Assembly (NCBI GenBank): GCA_977017575.1
Contig: CDRNVI010000003.1
Location: 124,001 to 188,000, forward strand
Reading direction: 5' to 3'
DNA length: 64,000 bases
From: Paramoeba atlantica
Lineage: Eukaryota > Discosea
In this document: one piece after another, positions 38,670 through 48,118 of the stretch
How positions within the stretch are numbered: position 1 is the first letter of the stretch
Layout of the letters: the number at the start of each line of letters is the position of its first letter
Program-made: the position numbers and the translations under genes
Notes under the pieces: model-generated
The model's input: only the letters and a program-made list of their open reading frames with translations
What the model was told of the DNA's origin: nothing
Databases searched by the model: none

Positions 38670-40403
38670 TTATTTGCATAATATGCTTAAGTCGAAAAAT
38701 GCTTGCGACGCCAAAAGAATGGCAACGTTAATTTGTGCTTTGAAATCCTCCATCGAAACATTCCGAGATTTGTGTGCGGTCGTGTACCTCCTGTTCAGAC
38801 GTACTAAATTGGTGGTAGATAAAGGCAATGTAGAACAATCTTCTTTTTCAGAAAGTACCCGTAATCCAGAAAGGGTTCGTGATTGAGCTGCATCAGGAGA
38901 ATCGCCATCAGTTGCGGGTGAAATTGGTGCGGATAAGAACGAAGAAGTACATACGTTTTTAAAATGTGGTGCATCGAGTTCTTTGTGAATTGAGGTTTCA
39001 TGATCAACGCTCATGGCTTCAAAGCAAGACAATTGCGACGAAAACAATTCGTGAACGAAAGAATCTATTTCATCATGTGCGACGCAATAAATTACCGAAG
39101 CAAGTGAAATTGCCCCTGCAAAAAATTGGACAAAGCCTGTCCCGGTGTACATTAAAAAATCAGTTATCGAACTTTTTGAATTCTTATGTCTGTTTGCCAA
39201 AAATAGATGGTTGGATACGGACGCACTTCTCATGTCGCCATCAGAAAAAATATCCATTCTTTGATCACCGACTCCGTGTTTTTGAAAAAGAAAAGACGCG
39301 TCTATCAATTCTTCTTGGCAAGCAGAAGCGCATGAGTTCATACTTCCATCACTTCTGTGCGTTAGCATAGTAATAAAGACACGCTCTACAAAACCTGTAC
39401 CATACGCGAAATTACGCTTCAAAGCCTTTTCATGAAGGTGAGAAATAACTTCATCGTTCGGGGCACGCCTTTCCCCATTATGAATCAGAGAATCCGAAAC
39501 TGAAGGAGGTAAACTTCTGCTAGGTCGAAAAACGTTAAGTAAGTGTCGAAACAAATCCCAAAGAAGAGATCCGCTCGGCCGCAAAGGCTGAAATAAAAAC
39601 GTTCGTTGCAGAATTCGAAAGTTGGATTGATGGAGAACGTGTCTTTCCCAAATGCTAATTGCATGTCTCGAAAGTTTCAGACGTTGTGCTGTGGGAGTAG
39701 AGCATACAGTATCCATAGAGGGGATGCGATGGGTAACACGAAAAATAACTAGCATGCACGCAATGCACTGATACAGAAGTGAACGAAATAAAAAGTCCTT
39801 ACCGCGAATTAAACGAGCAAGTGAATGAAACCACCGAACAAAAACAAGACGTTTGTCGGGGTCTTGCACAGCTGTTCGGCTTTCTTTTTTTGATGCATTG
39901 TCCTGCGAAGGTGCTATCTGTGGATCATTGTATACTTTGATCCCACGTATCTCGCTGCTACTGGGCGTGACGAATTTTTGTTGTTTACAAGAGGGCTCAT
40001 CTTGTGCGTCATGAACCGGTTGCACAGATCTATTGTAGGTATTTTTGTAGTTTCTACTTTTTTCAGACTGCCATTGCTCCAATGTGGGACTAAACATTCG
40101 GAAAAAAGAATCACACCAAAATTGAAAGCAAAATAGTAAACACCCCGTGTTGGATGGAAGCTTGCACTCCTCAGATATACAGAAGCAAGTGGTGACCATT
40201 TCGGGAAAAGATTCACACAGTAGAATCAGTGCCTCATAGGCAGTTATACAATAAATTTCGTGCATATGGGTTTGAACAAAATCCCAATCAAAAGCATTCC
40301 ACTTCAAATTTACTTGCTGTTTTGACTCAAAGCAAATTTCAGAATCCTTAATTCCGTGGAAAAAAAGTTTCGCAAGAATGGAAAGAGAAGACTCTCCAAG
40401 CAT
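38670..40403 (-). CDS. Hypothetical protein, possibly membrane-associated
   Basis: Using the ATG at 40403 (the longer frame begins with GTG) the protein has 577 aa. It is rich in Cys, Phe and His, with hydrophobic stretches (SLLYQCIACMLVIFRV and FVQFFAGAISLASVIYCV) that could be membrane segments or buried helices. A polar Ser/Gln/Lys linker lies at about 125-180, and another near the C-terminus. I do not recognise a family. Composition is even along its length, and the frame is open over 577 codons, so it is very likely a real gene. A multi-helix peroxisomal or ER protein is conceivable but unsupported. Confidence 0.6.
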   Translation of the reverse strand: MLGESSLSILAKLFFHGIKDSEICFESKQQVNLKWNAFDWDFVQTHMHEIYCITAYEALILLCESFPEMVTTCFCISEECKLPSNTGCLLFCFQFWCDSFFRMFSPTLEQWQSEKSRNYKNTYNRSVQPVHDAQDEPSCKQQKFVTPSSSEIRGIKVYNDPQIAPSQDNASKKESRTAVQDPDKRLVFVRWFHSLARLIRGKDFLFRSLLYQCIACMLVIFRVTHRIPSMDTVCSTPTAQRLKLSRHAISIWERHVLHQSNFRILQRTFLFQPLRPSGSLLWDLFRHLLNVFRPSRSLPPSVSDSLIHNGERRAPNDEVISHLHEKALKRNFAYGTGFVERVFITMLTHRSDGSMNSCASACQEELIDASFLFQKHGVGDQRMDIFSDGDMRSASVSNHLFLANRHKNSKSSITDFLMYTGTGFVQFFAGAISLASVIYCVAHDEIDSFVHELFSSQLSCFEAMSVDHETSIHKELDAPHFKNVCTSSFLSAPISPATDGDSPDAAQSRTLSGLRVLSEKEDCSTLPLSTTNLVRLNRRYTTAHKSRNVSMEDFKAQINVAILLASQAFFDLSILCK

Positions 40404-40629
40404 TAACGTGTAATTGTATAATGTAAAATCTGAGTATGATATCCATGAAAAGAGCACGATACTTTAAAAAGTATGTAACATGTCTGTATAATTTCATTTA
40501 CACCCGTGACGATTTGTATTTATCTTTTGATTTACAGAAATTAGATACTTTGCTTACATTCTTAAACCCCAAATTGCAATGCCACCCACTGTACATTTAA
40601 TCTAGTAATGTAAATTCAAGTCGTGCAAA
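40404..40629. other. Leader region of the unknown gene
   Basis: Short AT-rich spacer up to the TA that flanks the nested transposon. Nothing else seen. Confidence 0.5.
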
Positions 40630-41302
40630 TACAGTAAACGTCACTATTCTCAGAATGCTCAGTTGTACGTTGACACAAAAAAAAACGGCTTTTTTGTCGT
40701 TTTTCGTCACTATTCTCAGAATTGGTCTGTTGAACGTTGGCAGGCACTTTTTTATGAGGTCAAATCATAATTCTCATTTTTAAAAAAAAGTTTTTTAATG
40801 CAATCACTCACCGATGGATTCTTACTCTTGTCTTTGCCAGATCTTACTAAACATCTTTTAAGAATTATCTTTGATGGGCTTATCGAACGAGGAAAAACTT
40901 ATCCAACGAGGCTTATCGAACGAGGAAAAAGTCATTGAGCTCGTGAGGCGTAGTCCCGGCGACAGAGGCGTAGCCCCGGCGAATACAATATTGATATGAT
41001 GAACAGGATAGTTCTCACGACCATGGGTGTTCAGGAAGAGTAAGCAACGAGTTTAAGCAGTGAGCGAAGAATACGAAGAGAGTTAAGCAGTGATTAAAAG
41101 AAATTTATTTTTTTCTATTCTCGTTTTTGAGTATCGAATTCAATTGAATTCGAAAAACATGTGTGGCCGAAGCCACATTCTCATTTTTCAAAGTGCATTC
41201 TCATTTCGTACCCCTGCCGGGTAAATGGGTAATTACCCGGGTCTGCGACCCAGTTACCCGCACCGACCCGCATTGACAGGTCGTTTTAGAAAGATACATA
41301 TA

Positions 41303-42021
41303 CACCCCTGGGCAGCTTCATTTACCCCCCCCCCCACCCCCCCCCCTACAGGTCTTGTATTTTGTTTGATTTCGGAAAGATTTGGTATGGGACTGTTTTT
41401 CGCTCCGATCGTCTCGAATCCGCGGTCGTTTTCACTCGAGCGACCTTGATTTGCTCCGAGACCTTAAAATTTTTGTCCAAAAAGTCAATTTTTTTTGCTC
41501 ACCCTTGAAAAATCTACTTTTTTTCTGTTTTTTCCTCAATGGTCAAACGATATCGGGCTTCTTCCCTCCCGAATCAGCGTATTTCACCAGAAAGGCAAAC
41601 TCTCATCATAGCACGCTACAAGGAACTAAAATCCCTACGTGCTGTAGCTAATGAGCTCAAAATCTCCAGGAATGTTTTTTTTCTTCAGGAATTCGATGTT
41701 TTATCAGGAGTACATTACAAAGAAAGGTTATCACATTGGTTGTTGAATACGTATTCAGCGTCTTTTTTGCGTTCTCTAAGCATGATTTACATTTTTGAAA
41801 ACATAAAAAAATATTTAAAAGCAAGAAAAAAATTCAAAAAAAAAAGTGTACACCCTCAAAAATTGTCCAGTCATTTTAGTAAAAAAATATTATTCCAATC
41901 ATGAAAAGGACCGCGGATTCGAGACGATCGGAGCGAAAAACAGTCCCATACCAAATATTTCCGAAATCGAACAAAATGCAAGACCTGTAGGGGGGGGGGT
42001 AAATGAAGCTGCCCAGGGGTG
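41303..42021 (+). mobile_element. Inner TA-flanked mariner derivative, 719 bp
   Basis: Same family as 30085-30770: ends CACCCCTGGGCAGCTTCATT on both sides, inverted repeats of about 150 bp reaching GGGACTGTTTTTCGCTCCGA and beyond, TA at 41301-41302 and 42022-42023. Confidence 0.8.
41539..41904 (+). pseudogene. N-terminal helix-turn-helix of a mariner transposase
   Basis: A 121-codon frame starts MVKRYRASSLPNQRISPERQ and continues TLIIARYKELKSLRAVANEL-KISRN, which fits the N-terminal DNA-binding helix-turn-helix of Tc1/mariner transposases (R-x-x-I-x-x-x-Y-K ... A-x-x-L-x-I-S). After about residue 46 the similarity ends and the sequence becomes AT-rich and runs into the opposite inverted repeat. 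No catalytic domain is present; a two-box element whose middle is gone. Confidence 0.6.
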
Positions 42022-42285
42022 TACATGTATACATCTGTTTGTTGAATCTTGTCATCGGGAAATAAACGTGCATCTTTGTTTCGGACCTTATGGTAAAGTG
42101 TTTTATGGCTAAGTAAGAAGTCAATAATCATATTACTCTTGTGTTTGATCGCACTAACTAATCTCTTCTTACCTAAATTTATCTGTACTCATGGCTCGTC
42201 AACGACGATTGAGCAGACACCTAGCACGCCTGAACTATTTTCGTCATCTGATACTGAAGATGGTAATACCCCTGAGTCAAAAAAA

Positions 42286-43137
42286 ATGAAGCATCGCGAT
42301 ACTATACGGCACAAAATAACAGTAGAATCCTTATCTGGGCAATTCGTGCTCGTGCGCTGTCCTCCCGGATGCACTCACACACACACAGATATTCTCACCG
42401 ATCCTTTGGGCCAAAAGCTTCATTTCATATGTACCAAGGAAGGATGCGCATTTGAATCTCACTCTCGTTATAAAAATGTGTATCACAAGCATCGCCGCGA
42501 GTGCTCAAAATCTCTTGAAAATTCCCGATTGGCACAGGTAGAGAGTGCAAATAATCAGGGAGTAATTGTACAGCGCTTCGTAGGAAAAGTACTGCCATGC
42601 TTACAGACCCTAACGAATCTTTCTTCTAGTCGGTTTGTCTGTCTCGTGCATAAGTACGAGGATTTACGCCCTGATGTACCTGGAACAATGATAAAAAGAG
42701 CACTTCCGGAATCAAATTTAAAGAAGTGGCACCACTATTGTGAAGTGCTGTCGCATGACATATGGGGAAAACTTTCTGCCGACGTAGACTCGCGTAAGCT
42801 CTATGGAATTGCCGTAGACGCGGGCATTGACAAGGTAAAGGCTGAACATATCTTGTTGTCTGTGCTGTACGTTGGGTCAGAAGAGTATGTCTTACCACCG
42901 ATATATTCTCCAAGGCATCGTGCCTTTGACGGAAAGACGGCAGCTGAGCAGTTGATTTCTACTCTTCTGGCGAACCTTGGTGAAGTTCGTTTGCTTAAAA
43001 TGAGATACATTATTGCGGACGGCAGTGATGTAAATCACGTGGTTATATTCTTCCGGACGAAGGTGTTTCTCAGGATGGTAGCGATGTTGAAGTATCTGAT
43101 GTCGAAGAAGATGAATCTGTTATGCAGTAAAGATTAA
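42286..43137 (+). CDS. Transposase-like protein with Cys/His N-terminus and RNase H-like core
   Basis: The open frame extends upstream to about 42139 without an ATG; the first ATG is at 42286. Before it the residues are Ser/Thr/Glu-rich and gene-like. A Cys/His region follows (CPPGCTHTHTDILTDPLGQK, then FICTKEGCAFESHS and KHRREC), likely a zinc finger. Then LYGIAVDAGIDKVKAEHILL and RYIIADGSDVNH are spaced like the first two acidic boxes of an RNase H-fold transposase such as hAT. After about 43040 the frame turns unlikely, while the neighbouring frame encodes an acidic tail (DGSDVEVSDVEEDESVMQ) to the same stop region, so the copy looks internally deleted. I cannot name the superfamily. Confidence 0.5.
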   Translation: MKHRDTIRHKITVESLSGQFVLVRCPPGCTHTHTDILTDPLGQKLHFICTKEGCAFESHSRYKNVYHKHRRECSKSLENSRLAQVESANNQGVIVQRFVGKVLPCLQTLTNLSSSRFVCLVHKYEDLRPDVPGTMIKRALPESNLKKWHHYCEVLSHDIWGKLSADVDSRKLYGIAVDAGIDKVKAEHILLSVLYVGSEEYVLPPIYSPRHRAFDGKTAAEQLISTLLANLGEVRLLKMRYIIADGSDVNHVVIFFRTKVFLRMVAMLKYLMSKKMNLLCSKD

Positions 43138-43848
43138 TGCATAGTATTTTATTGTTAATATTAATGCTATGCATAGTATCACAGTATCATACACTGCCGT
43201 ATAAATGTTTTCTATGTGGTGATTCTTTATAGTTTCATCTTAGTTTGCTAGGAATCGAGGGTAAACTCGACTGGCCAAAAAAAATAAAAAAAATGATACC
43301 ATCGCGGTGTTAGGGGGTAGGCTTCCGGTGGGCCTAGGGGGTTCGCACCAAAATAAAAATAAAAAAAATAAATGGGCGACAGAAGCAAATCAGTAAAGGG
43401 AATTCTTCTTATGGAAGGAATTCCTCATCGCTAAAGATACCGTTTCTGTACATAGAGCATTCCGTGCCAATCCTACGAATCAGCACACTTGAGAGGAAAT
43501 AATTTTGTATTTAATGGCTAGTGCGCCGATGCGGGTTGGTGTGGGTCGGTGCGGGTAACTGGGTCACAGACCCGGGTAATTTACCCGCACAGACCCGCTA
43601 ATGGGTAATTACCCATCGACCCGGCAGGGGTATATCATTTTGGCTAGTTGTATGTTGACAGCCCAATTCTCATTTTTAGCGACTCTCAGAATAGTGACGT
43701 TTACTGTATTAAGAAGTTCGAAAATAAGTGAAGCTCCATGAATTTACAAACCATTTGTCCCTTAAATTAATAAAATCCTTCAACACAAAATTCGTTAGAA
43801 ATTGTTATCTGCTACAATGAAAACCATTTCGCCCACGAGTTAAAAGTT

Positions 43849-44691
43849 TCATTCATGTAAATTTATATTGGTGCCTTTATATTCGAAATTTTGGAGAGAT
43901 CTTGGAAGAGTGGAACGATCGACTACACCATGAAGTTCGGCATTGTCATCTATCCTAAGTGTGTTTAATCGCACGGGGAGACCCTCAAACAGCACTTCGC
44001 CCGAAAAACAATTGTCATACAAGTAGAGTTCAAGAATGGAACAGGGTAAATGCTGTAAGTTGAGGGACCCTGTAAATCGATTCTCCGATATATTCAAGTG
44101 ATTCAGGTGTTCTGACAACCGCGTTAAATCAATGGTTCCAGACAACTTATTCTTCCGAAGAGAAAGGTACACCAAATTTCTAGGCAGGCTCGTTAATTCT
44201 ACGCTACCTTCAAATCTGTTTGATCCTACTGCAAGTTCCTCCAAAGTATGGGGCATGTGCTCCAAATCAAGGTTGCCAGTAAAGTCATTGTTCCATAAAA
44301 TCAAAGTTGAAAGTTGCGGCGGTAAGGTATCTAGCTTCACCCCGCCAGTCAGCTGGGTATCCCAAAGCCTGCAAGCTGTCAGAGTGCGGGGTAGCCAATC
44401 CCACTGGAGAGTACCGGAGAGTCGTTCAAAAGCAAAAGCACTCCAGTTAATCTCCGTTACGTGAATAGCATCCTCACAGGTCACGCATTTCCATTCACAC
44501 GCAGGTGTTGATGTGTTCCAGGACGGATGTGGTTTCTCGATATCTTGGGTAAATTTTGCAAGTTCATATTCTTGTGGTAAGTTGGCTCCTCGTACTCTAC
44601 CGGTATGACTGTGATGCGACTGTGCAATGGGGATGTCAGCTGTGCTGTACAGCATGCAGGAAAAGATAAAAATTGCTGCCGGAGTGCTCAT
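43849..44691 (-). CDS. Leucine-rich repeat protein with signal peptide
   Basis: This 280-aa member alone starts with a convincing signal peptide, MSTPAAIFIFSCMLYSTADI, with likely cleavage soon after. The GRVRGANLPQEYELAKF segment and cap follow (SWNTSTPACEWKCVTC, three cysteines in the cap). About eight repeats come next, then the altered last repeat (DDNAELHGVVDRSTLP) and FEYKGTNI as C-terminal cap. No membrane anchor or GPI-type tail is seen, so a secreted or lumenal protein is likely. The ATG at 44691 is chosen over an overlapping GTG one codon earlier. It lies next to the nested transposons. Confidence 0.82.
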   Translation of the reverse strand: MSTPAAIFIFSCMLYSTADIPIAQSHHSHTGRVRGANLPQEYELAKFTQDIEKPHPSWNTSTPACEWKCVTCEDAIHVTEINWSAFAFERLSGTLQWDWLPRTLTACRLWDTQLTGGVKLDTLPPQLSTLILWNNDFTGNLDLEHMPHTLEELAVGSNRFEGSVELTSLPRNLVYLSLRKNKLSGTIDLTRLSEHLNHLNISENRFTGSLNLQHLPCSILELYLYDNCFSGEVLFEGLPVRLNTLRIDDNAELHGVVDRSTLPRSLQNFEYKGTNINLHE

Positions 44692-44970
44692 CACACGTTA
44701 GACAACAATAATTAATAAGTTGCTTGGTGAATTAATAAAATTCAGTAGTTCAATGAAATTAACTGCAAGGATATCATCGTTATCATTTCACATGTGTATG
44801 ATACAATAATGCACAAAAGAGATCAACGTTCAAAAAAACTGGGAAGCCACAGAATAAGGTATACCTAGTTTCGTAGCCAAAACACAGTGACGATAGACAG
44901 ATAGGAGGTTCGTTCTCCTTCGAATTCTCACGGTGAGAATCCTACTTCTTGCTTTGGTGGTTTTCTGTTT

Positions 44971-46218
44971 TTACTCGGAAGTCGACTTCTTTAAATCTGC
45001 CCACCAAGGAGAAGGCGCTTCTAGTTGTACGCTCCCCGACACAAGTCGTAGACAGTACTTCCATGAGTGAAGGCAAATAAAAGAAGTATAGTCGTTGTCG
45101 ACAAGTTGAATATCTTCATCACATCGAGTACAATGTGTGCTTTCCGTGTCCATAAAAGTTCCGTTCATCAATTGAGCAGTCGCAGAAGTTTCAGCCAATG
45201 AGTGACATGAAAGAAATTTCTGTGTAGGATGACCATACACTCTATCATTTATAATGGGGTAACCCAAAGTAGAGAGGTGAACACGAATTTGATGAGTTCG
45301 GCCTGTATATGGCGTACATGAGAGAAGCGTCGCACATCGATTCGAGTCTCTATGTAGTACAGAAAAGAAGGTTTGTGAGGGCTTTGCATTTTCTATATCG
45401 GAGCGATCACGCGAACCTTGCGTGTATTTTCGCATCCAATCCCGTTTCTCCTGCACAGAGGAAAAAGAAGTTCTGGTGCGTTTGGCGGGTCCTCGTTGTT
45501 CCTCGAACCGTTGAATTTCCTGAATGAGATCCGGATCAGTGACACAACGCATTCGACCTGTTTTGTAATCCTCCACACAAAGCGGGAAATTCACCTCAAA
45601 AGAATCCTCCTCTACGATACCATGGACCAGGGCAAGGTACGTTTTCTCAACCTCTGAGGCCAAACGTCTCTCCAAAATAGCTGCAATGTTTGACTTGAGC
45701 TCTGCATTCGTTGCGAGCAGAAGCAACCCACTGGTGCCACGGTCCAATCGATGACAGGGGTGTAGCTTTCGCCCCGATTCTGGTTTTGCCCAATCCTTCG
45801 CAAGTTCATGTTGTAAACGATACAACACACTGTTACGATGGTACCTCCCACAGGGATGTACTGGCATACTCGGGGGTTTGTTCACGACAAGTAATCCCGT
45901 GTCGGGGTCGTGATGTAATATTTCTATGTGTAGATCCAGTACTCGGGGCTCATGCCGATGTACAATGTGGATGATGGTCTCGTTCGGGCGAAGCCGGTGG
46001 CTCGCGAGCGCGACAGAAGGCCCATTGTGGGGAAGCCGAACATAGAGCCGACCCTGTTCAAGAGCTTTTTGGTAGTAGTCCGGTGTCCTGTGGCCAAATT
46101 CCGCCTTCATAACGTCCAGAAGAGTGCGGCCAACCCAGCGCCCTTTTACGTGAACGGTGAAAGTGTAGTCATAGGGGTGGATGTAGCGGTACCCGTTTGA
46201 GGTGTAAAAGTAACACAT
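44971..46218 (-). CDS. RluA-type RNA pseudouridine synthase (RPUSD2/Pus9-like)
   Basis: The 415-aa protein has the family N-terminus RYIHPYDYTFTVHVKGRWVG, a short S4-like region, and the catalytic domain with LLVVNKPPSMPVHPCGRYHR, HRLDRGTSGLLLL (catalytic Asp 159) and the binding motif TGRTHQIRVHLSTLGYPIIN. This layout is that of the eukaryotic RluA subgroup (RPUSD2, yeast Pus9/Rib2), which modifies tRNA position 32 or related sites. The C-terminus carries CTRCDEDIQL and a later LHSWKYC, resembling the small cysteine tail of that subgroup. A 45-residue polar insertion (about 240-285) splits the core. Substrate cannot be told from sequence. Start ATG at 46218. Confidence 0.85.
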   Translation of the reverse strand: MCYFYTSNGYRYIHPYDYTFTVHVKGRWVGRTLLDVMKAEFGHRTPDYYQKALEQGRLYVRLPHNGPSVALASHRLRPNETIIHIVHRHEPRVLDLHIEILHHDPDTGLLVVNKPPSMPVHPCGRYHRNSVLYRLQHELAKDWAKPESGRKLHPCHRLDRGTSGLLLLATNAELKSNIAAILERRLASEVEKTYLALVHGIVEEDSFEVNFPLCVEDYKTGRMRCVTDPDLIQEIQRFEEQRGPAKRTRTSFSSVQEKRDWMRKYTQGSRDRSDIENAKPSQTFFSVLHRDSNRCATLLSCTPYTGRTHQIRVHLSTLGYPIINDRVYGHPTQKFLSCHSLAETSATAQLMNGTFMDTESTHCTRCDEDIQLVDNDYTSFICLHSWKYCLRLVSGSVQLEAPSPWWADLKKSTSE

Positions 46219-46580
46219 GGAAGTAGTGAAAACGGGTAGTTGGAAAGGATTTAACCAAAGAGCTGAGCTATTGTTTCAGAGATTTCGAAGTAAAGTAGGG
46301 CTATTTCGCTTTGCTTTTAAGTGAGCTCAAAGAAATCAAACATCCGTGCACTAGGGAAAGCACACAATGTTCTGCTCAAAATAGCATTAACTCTCCCTTA
46401 ACTTATTTAAGTGCGATAGTTAAACTATCACTGAAAACACGTAGACTTCAGCGCGCGTTCCTCAACGACTACAAACTAACATAAACGCCACATTTCAACC
46501 ATTCGTTGCAGATCACACCTTCTTACTCGCACATGCACTATTCGCCCCACTGTTTTGCGCGACACTATTGAACCCCCTTC
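46219..46580. other. Intergenic, 362 bp
   Basis: No gene, RNA or repeat is supported here. Confidence 0.5.
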
Positions 46581-47933
46581 TCACCGTGCTGGCACCACGA
46601 ACCCATGCCGCTTCACCTCCTCCTCTACCGTATAAATTAAAACCTTATCCTGACTCCCCCCGGCGGTCAGCAAAGTTGGGTCTTGCGGGTGAAACGCAAT
46701 CGCAAAAACCTCTCCGACACCTAACGCATGGGAAGCCACCAACGAGGGCCCACTTTCTCCTCCTCCACCCCCTTCCCTGAGATCCCACAAACTCACCTTT
46801 TTATCCCCCCCACCCGTAGCCAGCAGACCGGGAATTTGCGGAGAGAACGAGAACACTGTCCCTGTGGGATGGGCTTGTAACGTTAGCAACGCTGGGTCAT
46901 CTCGCCCCATTTTACGAAGGTCAAACACCTTTAAACTCCCATCTGTGTGGGAGACCGCAAATTCACTAGCGCCATGCCACGCGATTTGCTCCGGGATCTC
47001 ATGCAGGGCTCGGGCCATGGAACGGTCCTGGGCCCTGCAGTCATGGAGTACCGCCACAGGGTCGAAACCCGCGGAGAGGAGCAGACAACTCTCCGTGCGA
47101 CTCCAGTCCAACGACTGAACTTTGTCTTTATGAGAACCGTCTCGTGTTTGGGTACACGTCCCATGGTCCAGATCCCACAACTTAACACTGTGATCTGCCG
47201 AGGCAGAGGCCAAATGTTGAGGAGCCTCCCAGTTCCATTTAAGACACAGAACCGCATCGGTATGAGAGGAAGAACAACAAGCAGGTGATGACGACGACGA
47301 CGAAGAACCCCCCAAACCCTTCCTCCCCCTCCTCCCTCCCCTCTTCCCCTTCCTCTCCCCCCTCCCCCGCACGCCCCCCCGCGACAGCTCCAGCCTCGGG
47401 GCGGTGGCCTCGAAAAGGTCCACGTCCCACGCCGCGACCCCCCCGGCCCGGTCCCCCACAAGAGCCAGGTTCGCCCTCCCGCTCCCCTGGGCCCGCCCCA
47501 CCCACTCCACACACAGCGGGAGCTCGGGGAGCGGGAGGTCGTGGTGGGGGAACAGCCCGTCGGTGGAGGGGTCGTAGAGGTAGAGCTCGAGCGTGTTGCT
47601 GCTGCTGTCGTCGTCGCCCCCCCCCGCGTGGGTCACGAGCACGGGACAGTCCGTGGGGTGGATACGGTCGTCGTCCGCCTCGGAGTCCGAGAGGTCGTCG
47701 GAGAGTTCGGAGACCCAGAGGGTGTGGTCGTCGTCGTCGTCGTTGTTGTGGTTGCCGTTGTCATCATGGGAATTCTCGTGGGGTTGAGAGGGGGAAGAGA
47801 GGGAGGCCTCGCTGTCGGGGTTGTCGGGGAGGGTGGGGGGGTGAGGGTGGGTTGGTTTGCGGATTTTTTCGCGGAGGGGTGTGGGGTTGCAGGCGGAGGC
47901 AGGGACCCAAGCAATGCCGCTGATGAGGCTCAT
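46581..47933 (-). CDS. PWP1: Periodic tryptophan protein 1, WD40 ribosome-assembly factor
   Basis: The 450-aa protein opens MSLISGIAWVPASACNPTP, close to the PWP1 start 'MI-x-x-x-x-WVP'. An acidic stretch with EADDD and the typical HHDLPLPELPLCVEWVG follow. At least four WD40 repeats are visible (ASADHSVKLWDLDHG, HTDGSLKVFDLRK, GGGDKKVSLWDLRE and the last SQDKVLIYTVEEE). PWP1 is a nucleolar factor for 60S ribosome assembly and rDNA transcription. Between repeats is a low-complexity Gly/Arg/Ser insertion (about residues 190-230) in very GC-rich DNA, which also creates long chance frames on the plus strand. The start is directly preceded by a pyrimidine tract. Confidence 0.85.
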   Translation of the reverse strand: MSLISGIAWVPASACNPTPLREKIRKPTHPHPPTLPDNPDSEASLSSPSQPHENSHDDNGNHNNDDDDDHTLWVSELSDDLSDSEADDDRIHPTDCPVLVTHAGGGDDDSSSNTLELYLYDPSTDGLFPHHDLPLPELPLCVEWVGRAQGSGRANLALVGDRAGGVAAWDVDLFEATAPRLELSRGGVRGRGERKGKRGGRRGRKGLGGSSSSSSSPACCSSSHTDAVLCLKWNWEAPQHLASASADHSVKLWDLDHGTCTQTRDGSHKDKVQSLDWSRTESCLLLSAGFDPVAVLHDCRAQDRSMARALHEIPEQIAWHGASEFAVSHTDGSLKVFDLRKMGRDDPALLTLQAHPTGTVFSFSPQIPGLLATGGGDKKVSLWDLREGGGGGESGPSLVASHALGVGEVFAIAFHPQDPTLLTAGGSQDKVLIYTVEEEVKRHGFVVPAR

Positions 47934-48118
47934 GAGGGAGGAAATAAAGGGAGGAAAACGATCGTAAAATTTAGATCGGGTGAAAAAGTGCAGTCCTTTA
48001 AGAGTAAACTAAAAATTTGGGACAAGAAGACCAAAATTGCTATAAGAAGACAATGAATGGTCGCGAAATGTTGTCAATGGAGAGTGTGTAGGCAGTATCT
48101 GGACGCCGCTGGTACGTA

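Larger units (their letters stand above)
41211..43630 (+). mobile_element. Middle element of the nest, 2420 bp, with a transposase-like frame
   Basis: Inverted ends CCCCTGCCGGGT at 41211 and ACCCGGCAGGGG-type at 43630, followed inside by GGGTAATTACCCGGGTCTG / GACCCAGTTACCCGCACCGA arrays in both orientations. TA stands outside both ends (41209-41210, 43631-43632). Contains the inner element 41303-42021 and a 332-codon open frame at about 42139-43137. Confidence 0.7.
40632..43706. mobile_element. Outer TA-flanked element of a three-level nest, 3075 bp
   Basis: CAGTAAACGTCACTATTCTC at the left, inverted at the right as AGAATAGTGACGTTTACTG; TA at 40630-40631 and 43707-43708. A second CGTCACTATTCTCAGAAT lies at 40705-40722, about 65 bp from the end. 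Without the inner insertion it would be about 655 bp with no coding, a non-autonomous Tc1/mariner-type element. Confidence 0.8.

Noticed and set aside
44880-44960. Stretch with GGTTCGTTCTCC considered as a tRNA
   Set aside because: No acceptor or anticodon stem can be drawn around it; no other tRNA T-loop was found on either strand.
47285-47923. 212-codon Arg/Pro/Ser-rich plus-strand frame opposite PWP1
   Set aside because: It is a shadow of GC-rich PWP1 codons: low complexity, no domain, wrong strand for the array.
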